Assembly: GCA_005883215.1 (NCBI GenBank) | Contig: VAYS01000033.1 | Span: 1-42,008 of the forward strand | Direction: 5' to 3' | From: Actinomycetota bacterium | GTDB taxonomy: Bacteria > Actinomycetota > Thermoleophilia > Solirubrobacterales > Solirubrobacteraceae | DNA: 42,008 bases | Notes under the pieces: model-generated | Seen by the model: the letters and a program-made list of their open reading frames with translations, nothing else | Databases searched by the model: none | What the model was told of the DNA's origin: nothing | Position numbers and translations under genes: made by a program | Shown: in pieces, positions 1 to 7,720 of the stretch | Numbering within the stretch: position 1 is the stretch's first letter | Layout of the letters: each line of letters opens with the position of its first letter

Positions 1-1
1 C

Positions 2-319
2 GGCGTCGCCTTCAGCGTGGCCTGGATCGAGGCGCCGCGGGCGCTGGTGGCGGGCTGCTACATCGCGATCGGCTGGGTGGCCGTGGTCGCCCTGCCCCAG
101 CTGAGCGGACGGCTCGGCCTCGGGCCGGTGCTCCTGATCCTGGCCGGCGGCGTGCTCTACTCGCTGGGGGCGCTGGCCTACGCGCTCCAGCGCCCCAACC
201 CCTGGCCGCGCTGGTTCGGCTACCACGAGGTCTTCCACGGACTGGTGATCGCCGCTGCCGTGTTGCACTTCGTGGCCATCGCCGAGGTTGTCTTGCGGCC
301 GGTGAGCGCTCATGCTTAA
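2..319 (+). CDS. Hemolysin III family (HlyIII/YqfA-like) membrane protein, 3' end only
   Basis: The gene enters the window from the left, so only the last 105 codons or so are visible, read from base 2. The visible part has three hydrophobic segments and the C-terminal hallmark of the HlyIII/PAQR-like family: a 'WFGYHEVFH' stretch followed about 12 residues later by a further His in 'VLHFVAI'. In the family these His residues belong to a putative metal-binding membrane core. Family members are seven-helix integral membrane proteins; despite the name, most have no shown haemolytic role. The stop (TAA) lies three bases before the next start, so the two may be co-transcribed. I am sure of the family and have no evidence for a specific role. 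Confidence 0.85.
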   Translation, partial: GVAFSVAWIEAPRALVAGCYIAIGWVAVVALPQLSGRLGLGPVLLILAGGVLYSLGALAYALQRPNPWPRWFGYHEVFHGLVIAAAVLHFVAIAEVVLRPVSAHA

Positions 320-322
320 GCC

Positions 323-589
323 ATGCCCCGCCGCGAACCGCGCATGGTCTCCCTCGGCTACGGCAAGTGGGTCCGCGCCGACCGAGTGTTCGCCGTGGTG
401 CCGCTGGAGCGCGAGGAGCGCGGCGAGGGCCGCCGCACCTACGTTCACGTAGAGGGCCTCGCCGAGCCGCTGGTCGCCTCGCGCTCGGAGCGTGCGATCC
501 TGACCGACGTGGAGACCGCGCTGACCGAGGCGGCGGGCATCCCGCGCTCGCGCCGACGCGCCGCGGCCGACCAGGGCCCGCTGTTCTGA
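323..589 (+). CDS. RemA-like (DUF370 family) small regulatory protein
   Basis: This is an 88-residue protein. Residues 9-65 follow the layout of the RemA/DUF370 family: an N-terminal 'SLGYGKWVRADRVFAV' (compare the family's IGYGN..V.A.RI.AI), a central 'GRRTYVHVEG', then 'SRSERAILTDV' where RemA has D-S-D-H-V-I-L. RemA in Bacillus is a DNA-binding activator of matrix and osmoprotection genes that forms ring-like oligomers. The insert between the first and second motifs is shorter than in Bacillus RemA, and a polar Arg-rich tail (residues 74-85) follows. ATG 323 is used; ATG 344 is an alternative start just before the conserved part. It lies 3 bases after the hemolysin III gene. The family call rests on motif order recognised by eye; the target genes are unknown. 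Confidence 0.6.
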   Translation: MPRREPRMVSLGYGKWVRADRVFAVVPLEREERGEGRRTYVHVEGLAEPLVASRSERAILTDVETALTEAAGIPRSRRRAAADQGPLF

Positions 590-615
590 ACGGCGTGCCC
601 CTGCGCCGAGCCTGA

Positions 616-2160
616 GTGCGCCTCCGCGGGCTGGCCGCGCTTGCCCTCGCCGGCGCGCTCGCGCCGGCGACCGTCCCCGCCGGCGCCACCCCGCGCGGGC
701 CCGGTCGCGCCGACCCCGCCGGGCGGGCGCTCGTCACGGGGCCGGCTCGCTCAGTGCCCGTTCTCCGCGACGGGCCGTTCGGGACGCCCGCGCGCCGCCT
801 GCTGGGCGACGCCGGGGGGTCGCTGCTCGCCCGCCACGTCTCCTCCCGGGGCGGGTGGGCATGGCGGTCGGCGATCCAGGGCGGCCGCCTGCAGACCGAC
901 CGCGACGTGGGAGCGGCCGGGGTGATCGTCGGCCTGCTCGCGCTGCGCGAGGTGACCGGCGACCCCGCGTATCTGACCGCGGCCCGCCGGGCGGGCGACT
1001 GGCTGCTGGCCGTCGCCCGGCGCGCCCGCGGCGGCCTGCGGTGGCCGGATAGCGCGGCGATGCGCGGCCCGGTCCGGCTGCGCGACCGCTTTACCTCCTT
1101 TGACGACGGGGCGCCGGGGATCGCCGACGCGTTGTGGCGGCTGTGGGCGGTCACCGGCGATCGCCGCTACCGCCGAGCAGCGCTCGCCGGGATGCGCGCC
1201 GAGGAGCGTCTGGCCGAGGCGCCAGCGGGCGCGCGCTGTCCGCGCCGCTACTGCCGCTGGCCCTATGACCCCGGCGCCGGCGACGAGACGATCAGAACCG
1301 GAATCGGGGAGGGCAACGCAGGAATTGCCTATGCCTACGACGTCTTCGCACAGCGCTCGGGGGATCGCCGCTTCGAGCGCTACGCGACCTCCAGCGCCGC
1401 CTACCTCGAGCGCTTGATCACCCGCCAGGGGGCGATGCCCTGGGCGGTCGGGCGCCGCCACTACATCCTCGGCTTCCTGGGCGGGGCCGCCGGCGACGCC
1501 TTCATGTTCCTGCGCCTGTACCGCCACACCGGCCAGCGGCGCTGGCTCCGAGATGCCCGACGGCTGTTGGGCTGGGTGGCGCGCCGGGCGCGGTCGCGGC
1601 GGGCGGGTATCGACTGGCCGATCTTCCTGGACGCCCGCCGTCCCGGCCCGGCGGGCCGGCGGGCGGCCACCGGAATCGAGGAGGGCGCCGCGGGCATCGG
1701 CTGGGTCGCGCTGCAGGCGTTTGATCTCACGCGCCGGGCCGCCTACCTGCGGATGGCGCGCCGCGCCGGCGACCGGCTGCTGGCCGTCGCCGTGGCCGCA
1801 ACCAGCCCCACCGGGCCGGCTTGGCTCTGGCCCGAGGACGTCGGCGTGCGCCTGTTTCACACCAGCCTGGACAACGGCGCGCCGGGGATCGCATGGTTCC
1901 TGGACGACCTCTGGCGCGAGACCGCCGACCGCCGCTACCGGGACGCCGCGCTGGCCGCCGCGCGCTGGCTGGCGCTGGTAGCGCGCCGCGATGCCTGGGG
2001 CGCCTACTGGCTCGAGTATCTCGACCCGCGGGGATGGCACCTGGCGGCCGATCCCTCCTGGCACTGGGGCACCGCGGGCATCGCCGGGTTCCTCGCTCGC
2101 CTGTCCGGGTGGCGCACCGACATCCCCGGAGAGGAGCCCGGCCTGCTCGGCGCCGAGTAG
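616..2160 (+). CDS. Secreted LanC-like (alpha/alpha-barrel) protein without zinc ligands
   Basis: This 514-residue protein has an N-terminal export signal (hydrophobic residues 6-24, then Ala/Pro-rich). The body repeats a Gly-rich helix-turn motif about seven times: GAAG (about residue 99), 'DDGAPGI' (164), 'GEGNAGI' (231), 'GGAAG' (289), 'EEGAAGI' (355), 'DNGAPGI' (about 424) and 'HWGTAGI' (near the C-terminus). Seven such repeats define the double-barrel fold of LanC lanthionine cyclases and their relatives. LanC enzymes bind zinc through Cys-Cys-His; here the corresponding positions carry no Cys, and the only two Cys (residues 208 and 213) lie elsewhere. A lanthionine-forming role is therefore unlikely, and no precursor peptide or dehydratase lies nearby. 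A glycan- or peptide-binding or hydrolytic role outside the membrane is possible. The start is GTG. Confidence 0.65.
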   Translation: MRLRGLAALALAGALAPATVPAGATPRGPGRADPAGRALVTGPARSVPVLRDGPFGTPARRLLGDAGGSLLARHVSSRGGWAWRSAIQGGRLQTDRDVGAAGVIVGLLALREVTGDPAYLTAARRAGDWLLAVARRARGGLRWPDSAAMRGPVRLRDRFTSFDDGAPGIADALWRLWAVTGDRRYRRAALAGMRAEERLAEAPAGARCPRRYCRWPYDPGAGDETIRTGIGEGNAGIAYAYDVFAQRSGDRRFERYATSSAAYLERLITRQGAMPWAVGRRHYILGFLGGAAGDAFMFLRLYRHTGQRRWLRDARRLLGWVARRARSRRAGIDWPIFLDARRPGPAGRRAATGIEEGAAGIGWVALQAFDLTRRAAYLRMARRAGDRLLAVAVAATSPTGPAWLWPEDVGVRLFHTSLDNGAPGIAWFLDDLWRETADRRYRDAALAAARWLALVARRDAWGAYWLEYLDPRGWHLAADPSWHWGTAGIAGFLARLSGWRTDIPGEEPGLLGAE

Positions 2161-2335
2161 TCGTGGTGGACGTTTATCCGACTCAAACGATCGCGGCTAA
2201 GGGCCGATAGTTCGCCTGCAAGCTCGCTGGATCGCTCCTTTGGGACGAGGGTCCGCGAGGCGCCTGGCAGCCGTCGCGGCCGTCCAGATTCACGTGCGGT
2301 GCTTTGGGCAACCCCCGACCGATCGGAGCTAATTC

Positions 2336-3217
2336 GTGCGCAGCGACCCCCCGTCGGCTCGTCGTGGAAACCGCCGCCCTCGAGGTTGGCGTGTGTGGAC
2401 GCTGGCTTCGCTGCTCGCGCTGTTGGGGCTTTGCATAGCGGCTTCTTCTGCCCTGGCGTACGACCCGATCGAGGGCTACTGGGCCAGCCAGGCCAGCAGC
2501 AGCGGACGCATCAAGGTGCAGCGGACCAGCGGCAACAACTTCACCGGCACCATTACCGGGGGTCCTGGCAGCTGCACCCCGGACTCCGACGGCTTTTACT
2601 ACTACCCGCCTGGGTCCAAAGCGTTCGACGTGACCGCCGGCTCCGACAGCTATACCGGGACCGAGTACTCGGTCAATCCTGGGGACTGCTCGCCCGCAAT
2701 CAGCCAGGAGGTCAACCTGCGCCTGAGCGCCGACGGGAACACCATGCGCCACTGCACGGGATCTGGCCAATGCACCACTCTGATCAAGCTGGCTCCCCCG
2801 GACTGGCCGGATTCCACGGGACCGGCGCCGTCGCCCCCGACACCGGGGGCGCCAGCCGTGGGCTCAGACCCGGGCTCGGGCTCGGGGGGCATTCCGTCGA
2901 GCTGGGCATACAGCTACACGTTCAAGTACGTGGCAGTTCTCCCCAGCCAGAAGGCCCGCTGCCGCAGCCGCCGGCACTTCTACGTCCACCTGCGCAGCCC
3001 CATCGGCACCTATATCCGCTCGGCGGTACTCCGGGTCGCCGGCCGGGTGCGCTCGACGTTCGGACGGACCCTGGTCGTCGACCTGCGTGGATTGCCCCGC
3101 GGGCGCTTCGTGGTAGCGATCGTCGCCAGGACGGCCAACGGGCATACCATCCGCGGCAGCCGGGTGTACCGCACGTGCGTGCATCGGCGCCGAGCCCGGT
3201 CAAAGCACCGGCTCTAG
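2336..3217 (+). CDS. Secreted hypothetical protein with Cys-rich N-domain and Ig-like basic C-domain
   Basis: This 293-residue protein starts at GTG, with GGAG about nine bases upstream. A signal peptide (hydrophobic stretch around residues 20-40, ending 'SSALA') precedes a polar domain of about 100 residues with several Cys. A Pro/Gly/Ser-rich linker follows (about residues 160-190), then a C-terminal beta-rich domain of about 90 residues. That last domain runs from Cys (in 'KARCRSRRHF') to Cys (in 'RVYRTC') and contains 'VVDLRGLPRGRFVVAIVART'. Domains of this style recur on exported proteins of Thermoleophilia; I know no function for them. The gene is convergent with the MFS gene, with only 15 bases between their ends. 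I do not recognise the N-terminal domain. Confidence 0.7.
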   Translation: MRSDPPSARRGNRRPRGWRVWTLASLLALLGLCIAASSALAYDPIEGYWASQASSSGRIKVQRTSGNNFTGTITGGPGSCTPDSDGFYYYPPGSKAFDVTAGSDSYTGTEYSVNPGDCSPAISQEVNLRLSADGNTMRHCTGSGQCTTLIKLAPPDWPDSTGPAPSPPTPGAPAVGSDPGSGSGGIPSSWAYSYTFKYVAVLPSQKARCRSRRHFYVHLRSPIGTYIRSAVLRVAGRVRSTFGRTLVVDLRGLPRGRFVVAIVARTANGHTIRGSRVYRTCVHRRRARSKHRL

Positions 3218-3232
3218 GCGCCGATCCCGCAC

Positions 3233-4714
3233 CTAGCGAGCCTCCGCGAGCTCGCCGCTGGTGTCTTCCAGCTCACGCCGGGCGGTCTCGGGGAACGCCA
3301 GCGACACCACGGCCAGCGCCACCAGGGGGAGCACGGCGAGCACCGCGATCGAGGGTCCCAGCCCGAGCGAGCCGGAGAGCAGGGCGACCACCCCCAGGCC
3401 GCTGGCCGAGCCGGTGACCGTCATCACCAGGGCCAGGGTCTGGGCTTCTGAGCGGATGCGGGTGGGAAACAGCTCAGAGCCATAGGGCGCCAGGGCGGCG
3501 CCCCCGGCCGAGCCGAGCATGGCTCCCGCCAGGGCCAGCGGCCAGATCAGGGCGCCCGAGGCCAGGTAGAACCCGGCGTAGGCCAACGCCGAGGCGCCCA
3601 CCAGCGGGATCCCCACTGCCTTGCGGCCGATCACGTCGGCGAGCCGACCGCCGAGGATCAGCATGGGAAAGCTGGGAAGGCCGGTGACGGCCAGGAAGAC
3701 GACGATCTCAAACGAGTCGAATCCGTGCGTCCGGTGGAGGTAGCGGGTGGTGAACTCGAGCGTGGGGGCGGTGAAGGCGGCGGCGAGGAAGCTCGTGCCC
3801 CCCAACAGCAGCAGTCGGCGGCGGTAAAGCCCGGTGAGCACCTCCCGGTAGCGGTGGGGCTCGCCGGCGTGGCGCAGGTACCGGGGCGACTCGGCGATGT
3901 GCCCGGCGGCGTGCAGGATGAGCGGGATCGCCAGCAGCTGGAGCAGATAGACCGCGGCGAACCCCGCCCGCCCGGCGGCGGCCAGTGGCAGCGACGTGAC
4001 GGCCAGCACGATCCCCCCGCCCCCGGCGAGCCCCACCAGGCTGAGCGCCACCGCGCGCGAGCCGGCGGGGACGATCTCGGCGACCAGCACGCCGACGGCG
4101 ATCCCCAGGGCGGTGTCGACGCAGCGCAACAGGACGTGCCCGGAGATGTAGAGTTCGAAGCTCGGCGCCAGCCCCAAGGCGCCGGCCAGTACGCAGTGCG
4201 CGCACGCCGCCGCCACCACCAGCCGGCGCCGGCCGAAGCGATCGGCGAGCGGCCCGAGCAGGAGCGCCAGCAGCACCCCCGCGCGGACCACGGCCAGGCC
4301 GGTGGCCAGGCCGCGGTTGCCGACCGAGTAGACGTCTGCGGCGTAGGGCAGCGTCAAGGAGAGCAGGCTGAGCGCGCCGCCCCCGTAGCTCCAGAGGAGC
4401 GAGATCAGGCACAGCGCGGCCAGGGACTCGCTGGCGCGAGCATCGATCGGCGCCGGCGGCGCCCACCACGGCGTGTCGCTGGGCAGCGGCTCGCCGGCGT
4501 CGGCGGCCCGCTCGACCTGGCGCGCCCGGCGGGCGACCCACGGCGCCCACAGCAAGCCGAAGTACGGCACCGGCAGCCGGTAGCCGACGCGATGAGCGCC
4601 GTCCGCCTTGCGCAGCACGGCGTCGGCCGCCACGGGCAGGGCACGGGCGGTCAGCGGCGCGCCGTCCCCGGGCCGTCCGGTCTCCGACGCAGCGGTCGAT
4701 GAGCGATCGCGCAT
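3233..4714 (-). CDS. MFS transporter, sugar-porter-like
   Basis: This 493-residue major facilitator protein has about 12 hydrophobic segments. Diagnostic loops are 'GPLADRFGRRR' after helix 2 and 'GGRLADVIGRK' after helix 8 (the duplicated MFS A-motif), 'AESPRYLR' in the central loop (compare the PESPRWL of sugar porters), 'SELFPTRIRSEA' after helix 10, and 'FPETARRELED' at the C-terminus (compare PETKG). An unusual cytosolic N-terminal extension of about 90 residues, charged and Pro-rich, precedes the first helix. The substrate cannot be told from sequence; sugar or aromatic acid/H+ symport are the usual options. The gene is divergent from the MCE operon, whose promoter region it shares. Confidence 0.85.
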   Translation of the reverse strand: MRDRSSTAASETGRPGDGAPLTARALPVAADAVLRKADGAHRVGYRLPVPYFGLLWAPWVARRARQVERAADAGEPLPSDTPWWAPPAPIDARASESLAALCLISLLWSYGGGALSLLSLTLPYAADVYSVGNRGLATGLAVVRAGVLLALLLGPLADRFGRRRLVVAAACAHCVLAGALGLAPSFELYISGHVLLRCVDTALGIAVGVLVAEIVPAGSRAVALSLVGLAGGGGIVLAVTSLPLAAAGRAGFAAVYLLQLLAIPLILHAAGHIAESPRYLRHAGEPHRYREVLTGLYRRRLLLLGGTSFLAAAFTAPTLEFTTRYLHRTHGFDSFEIVVFLAVTGLPSFPMLILGGRLADVIGRKAVGIPLVGASALAYAGFYLASGALIWPLALAGAMLGSAGGAALAPYGSELFPTRIRSEAQTLALVMTVTGSASGLGVVALLSGSLGLGPSIAVLAVLPLVALAVVSLAFPETARRELEDTSGELAEAR

Positions 4715-4834
4715 GCTCGCCGCCCATCTTCCCGCCCCGCGTGCCGGTGCGCTGACCAGCGCGTTGCCGGGTCATCGTGGGCGCCCGATGAAGCCCGAGC
4801 GCGGCGCGAGGCTGGCGGCGCATCGGTCCCGAGC

Positions 4835-4884
4835 GCGGTTCTAGGATGGCCGCTCGGTAGCGGTCCTGGGATGGCCGCTCGGTA
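4835..4884. repeat. 25-bp imperfect tandem duplication upstream of the MCE operon
   Basis: Two copies of a 25-base unit (4835-4859 and 4860-4884) differ at only two positions: T/C at unit position 6 and A/G at unit position 9. Each copy contains 'GGATGGCCGCTCGGTA'. The array ends 18 bases before the TTG start of the first MCE gene and directly precedes its ribosome binding site. It may be a duplicated promoter or operator segment; which of these cannot be told from sequence. Confidence 0.8.
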
Positions 4885-4886
4885 GG

Positions 4887-4896
4887 GGAGGAGGAG
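4887..4896 (+). promoter_or_regulatory. Strong ribosome binding site selecting a TTG start
   Basis: GGAGGAGGAG sits six bases before the TTG at 4903. It is the strongest Shine-Dalgarno sequence I noticed in the window and fixes the rare TTG as the start of the first MCE gene. No in-frame ATG or GTG has comparable context. Confidence 0.75.
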
Positions 4897-4902
4897 AGCC
4901 GA

Positions 4903-6240
4903 TTGCCCACGACCGGCGGCCGGACCGCCCTGGCCCGGATCCTGACCATGGCGGCGCTTGTGGCCGCCGCCGGCGGCGTCGCGCTGCTGGTCCTCGGGGG
5001 CTCGCGCGCCTACCGGGTCCACGCCATCCTTCAGAACGCCGGTCAGCTCGTGCGGGGCAACCTGGTCACCGTGGGCGGCGTCTCGGTGGGCTCGGTGACC
5101 GACATCGAGCTCGATTCGCGCAACCAGGCCGACATCACCCTGCGGATCGATGATCACCGCTTCGTCCCCCTTCACCGGGGAACCACGGCCACGGTGCGGG
5201 TGGGCTCGCTGTCCAGCGTGGCCGGGCGCGACGTGGCCCTGAGCCCCGGGCCCAACGACGCATCCCCGCTGCCCGACGGCGCCCAGATCGACGTCGATCG
5301 CACCCAGTCGGTGGTCGAGCTGGACTCGGTGATCGACACCGTCGACGCCCAGACCCGGTCGGCGCTGCAGGACATCATTCACGGCTCGGCCGCCAGCTAT
5401 GCCGATCGCACCGCCCAGGCCAACCAGGCCCTGCTGGCGCTCGATCCGGCGCTCAGCCAGACGGCGGTCACCACGTCGGAGCTGCTGCGCGACCAGGGGG
5501 CATTCGAGCGGGTGATCATCGCCGGGGCGGGCGTGGCGCAGGCGCTCGCGTCGCGTCGGGGGGACCTCGAGGGCACGATCGCCAACGGCGCCATCACCGC
5601 GCAGGCGCTGGCCTCCCGGAGCAACGACCTCGACGCGATCCTGCGTCGATCGCCGGCCCTGCTCAGGCGGGCCAACACCACCCTGGTCGACCTGCGCTTC
5701 GCCCTCGCCGACCTGCGGCCGACCCTGCGCCTGGCCCGACCGGTGGCTCCGCGCCTGGCCCGGGGGCTGCGCGACGCGGCGCCGGTGGTGCGGCGCGCCG
5801 TGCCGGTGGTGGACCAGCTCGCCGCGCTGCTCCCCGACGCGGCCAGGGCGATCGCCGGGCTGCCCACCCTCCAGCAACGGGCGCTCCCGGCGTTCTCCAA
5901 CGCCACCGGCTCGCTCGCGGGCACCGCCCCGATCCTGGCCGCGCTTCGCCCCTACGTGCCCGACGTGGTGGCCGGATTCTTCAACGGCTTCGGCGGCACG
6001 GTGGCCGGCTACTACGACGCCAACGGCCACTACGCCCGCATCTCGCTCCAGGGCAATGGCTATTCGCTGGCCGGGGGCACCTCGCTCGTGCCCCTGCCCC
6101 CGGGCAATGGGGGGGCGTTTAGCGGCTATCGCACCGGGCTGCTCGCGCGCTGCCCGGGCGCCGCCGCTCAGCCCGCGCCCGATCGATCCAACCCGTTCGT
6201 GACCCCCGAGGCGCCCTGCACGCCCTCGGACACCCCGTGA
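4903..6240 (+). CDS. MCE/MlaD family protein 1 of the operon
   Basis: This 445-residue protein starts at TTG. One N-terminal transmembrane anchor (about residues 10-32) is followed by an MCE/MlaD domain (about 36-120) with the typical 'LVRGNLVTVGGVSVGSV' (compare the family's V.G..V.i.Gv.VG.V). A long Ala/Arg/Leu-rich helical region (about 140-330) of the coiled-coil kind follows, then a C-terminal domain with two Cys. In actinobacteria, MCE proteins form hexameric tunnels that carry lipids or sterols between the envelope layers and an ABC permease (YrbE) in the membrane. This is the first gene of six. It has the best ribosome binding site of the run, as expected for the operon's lead gene. 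The lipid substrate is unknown. Confidence 0.9.
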   Translation: MPTTGGRTALARILTMAALVAAAGGVALLVLGGSRAYRVHAILQNAGQLVRGNLVTVGGVSVGSVTDIELDSRNQADITLRIDDHRFVPLHRGTTATVRVGSLSSVAGRDVALSPGPNDASPLPDGAQIDVDRTQSVVELDSVIDTVDAQTRSALQDIIHGSAASYADRTAQANQALLALDPALSQTAVTTSELLRDQGAFERVIIAGAGVAQALASRRGDLEGTIANGAITAQALASRSNDLDAILRRSPALLRRANTTLVDLRFALADLRPTLRLARPVAPRLARGLRDAAPVVRRAVPVVDQLAALLPDAARAIAGLPTLQQRALPAFSNATGSLAGTAPILAALRPYVPDVVAGFFNGFGGTVAGYYDANGHYARISLQGNGYSLAGGTSLVPLPPGNGGAFSGYRTGLLARCPGAAAQPAPDRSNPFVTPEAPCTPSDTP

Positions 6241-6262
6241 GCCGGCGCCGGGATCGGTCGCG

Positions 6263-7720
6263 ATGAGGCGGGTGGCCGGGATCGTGGGCTCGCTGGCGGC
6301 GGTGGCGGTCGGCCTGGCGCTGACCGGGGCCGGCGGCACCTCCGGGGGCTACCGCGTCGACGCGATCTTCGACAACGCGTCGTTTCTGATCCCCGGTCAG
6401 GACGTAAAGATCGCCGGGGCCCGCGTGGGCGCGGTCAAGGACGTCGTGCTGACATCGGACCGCCGCGCACGGGTGGAGATGGAGATAGATGGGCGCTTCG
6501 CGCCCTTTCGCTCGGACGCCGATTGCACGATCCAACCCCAGTCGCTGATCGGCGAGCGCTTCATCCAATGCACGCCGGGGACCCCGCGCGGGGCGATGCT
6601 CCGCGGCGCCGGGGGGCACGCCCCGACCGTCCCCCTGGCCAACACCCACGCGCCGATCGACCTCGACCTGGTGCTGTCCACCTTCCGTCTGCCCTACCGG
6701 GAGCGGCTGCGCATCATCTTCAACGAGTTCGGCGCCGGCCTGGCCGGCCGCGGCGGCGACCTAAACGACGCCATCCGCCGCGGCAACCCGGCGCTGCAGG
6801 AGACCGACCGGGTGCTGGCGATCCTCGATGGCGACCGCGCACGCCTGCACGACCTGATCGACTCCTCCCAGCGCGTCCTCTCTCGGCTCAGCGCGCGCCG
6901 GGACCGCGTGGCCGCCTTCATCTCCGGCGGCGCGGGGGCGGCCGAGGCGACGGCGTCGCGCCGCGCCGATCTCGCCCGCTCGGTGGCCGAGCTCCCGTCC
7001 GCGCTTGACCAGTCGCGGCCCGCCTTCGAGCAGCTGGCCGCGTTCGCCCGGGCGGCGCGGCCCGTGCTGGCCGAGCTCGGCCAGGCGGCTCCATCGCTCA
7101 CCCGCCTGAGCCGTGACGTCGGGCCGGTGAGCGACGCTGGACGGCCCGCCCTGGACCGCCTGGGGGCGGCGGCCGGGATCGGCGCTCCCGCCCTCGCCGC
7201 CGCCGCGCCCGTGACGGCCCAGCTGCGCCAGTTCACGGTCAAGGCGCTGCCCACCAGCGACCTGCTCGTGGCCCTGCTCGACAATCTCCGCGCCCGCGGG
7301 GTGGTCGAGGGGCTAAATGAGTTTCCCTACCAGGCCGCGCTCTCGACGGCGCGGTTTGACCGCTACTCGCACATCCTGCCCTCGCAGCTGATGATCGGCG
7401 AGTGCGGCAACTACGCCACCACCACGCTGCCGGAATGCGACGCTCACTTCGCGGGCGGACAGACGAGCGCCGCCCGCGGCGCGCGGCGGGGGAGGGGCCG
7501 CCCTCGCGCGTCGGGTGCGGCGGCGCCTAACCCCACCCCCGCGCCCGGTGCGCAGCGGCCCGCGGCGGGGGCGATCGGCAAGCTGCTCGCGCCCCCCGCG
7601 TCTGGTGACGGCCCGCCGCCCCCCGCGGCGGCGGGTGTCCCCGTCCCCGCGCCCAACGTGCCGGCGGCGCCCTCGGCGGGCCCCGCCGTCAAATCGCTCC
7701 TGGACTACCTGTTGCGATGA
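6263..7720 (+). CDS. MCE/MlaD family protein 2 of the operon
   Basis: This 485-residue protein has an N-terminal anchor (residues 4-24). Its MCE domain (about 30-120) carries 'IPGQDVKIAGARVGAVKDV', and helical repeats follow to about residue 330. The C-terminal third is Pro/Ala-rich (about 400-475) and ends in the hydrophobic 'LLDYLLR'. That tail is distinctive within the operon and could contact a partner protein. It starts 22 bases after the previous stop and overlaps the next gene by four bases (ATGA), indicating translational coupling. As part of the presumed hetero-hexamer it would line the lipid tunnel; that role comes from family knowledge, not from this sequence. Confidence 0.88.
   Translation: MRRVAGIVGSLAAVAVGLALTGAGGTSGGYRVDAIFDNASFLIPGQDVKIAGARVGAVKDVVLTSDRRARVEMEIDGRFAPFRSDADCTIQPQSLIGERFIQCTPGTPRGAMLRGAGGHAPTVPLANTHAPIDLDLVLSTFRLPYRERLRIIFNEFGAGLAGRGGDLNDAIRRGNPALQETDRVLAILDGDRARLHDLIDSSQRVLSRLSARRDRVAAFISGGAGAAEATASRRADLARSVAELPSALDQSRPAFEQLAAFARAARPVLAELGQAAPSLTRLSRDVGPVSDAGRPALDRLGAAAGIGAPALAAAAPVTAQLRQFTVKALPTSDLLVALLDNLRARGVVEGLNEFPYQAALSTARFDRYSHILPSQLMIGECGNYATTTLPECDAHFAGGQTSAARGARRGRGRPRASGAAAPNPTPAPGAQRPAAGAIGKLLAPPASGDGPPPPAAAGVPVPAPNVPAAPSAGPAVKSLLDYLLR

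Noticed and set aside
616..2160. A lanthipeptide biosynthesis locus
   Set aside because: The LanC-like protein is exported and lacks zinc ligands, and there is no precursor peptide, dehydratase or lanthipeptide exporter gene nearby.
4651..6339. A 562-codon minus-strand frame over the first MCE gene
   Set aside because: It is an antisense shadow without a domain, overlapping the MFS start, the intergenic gap and an MCE gene with a strong ribosome binding site.
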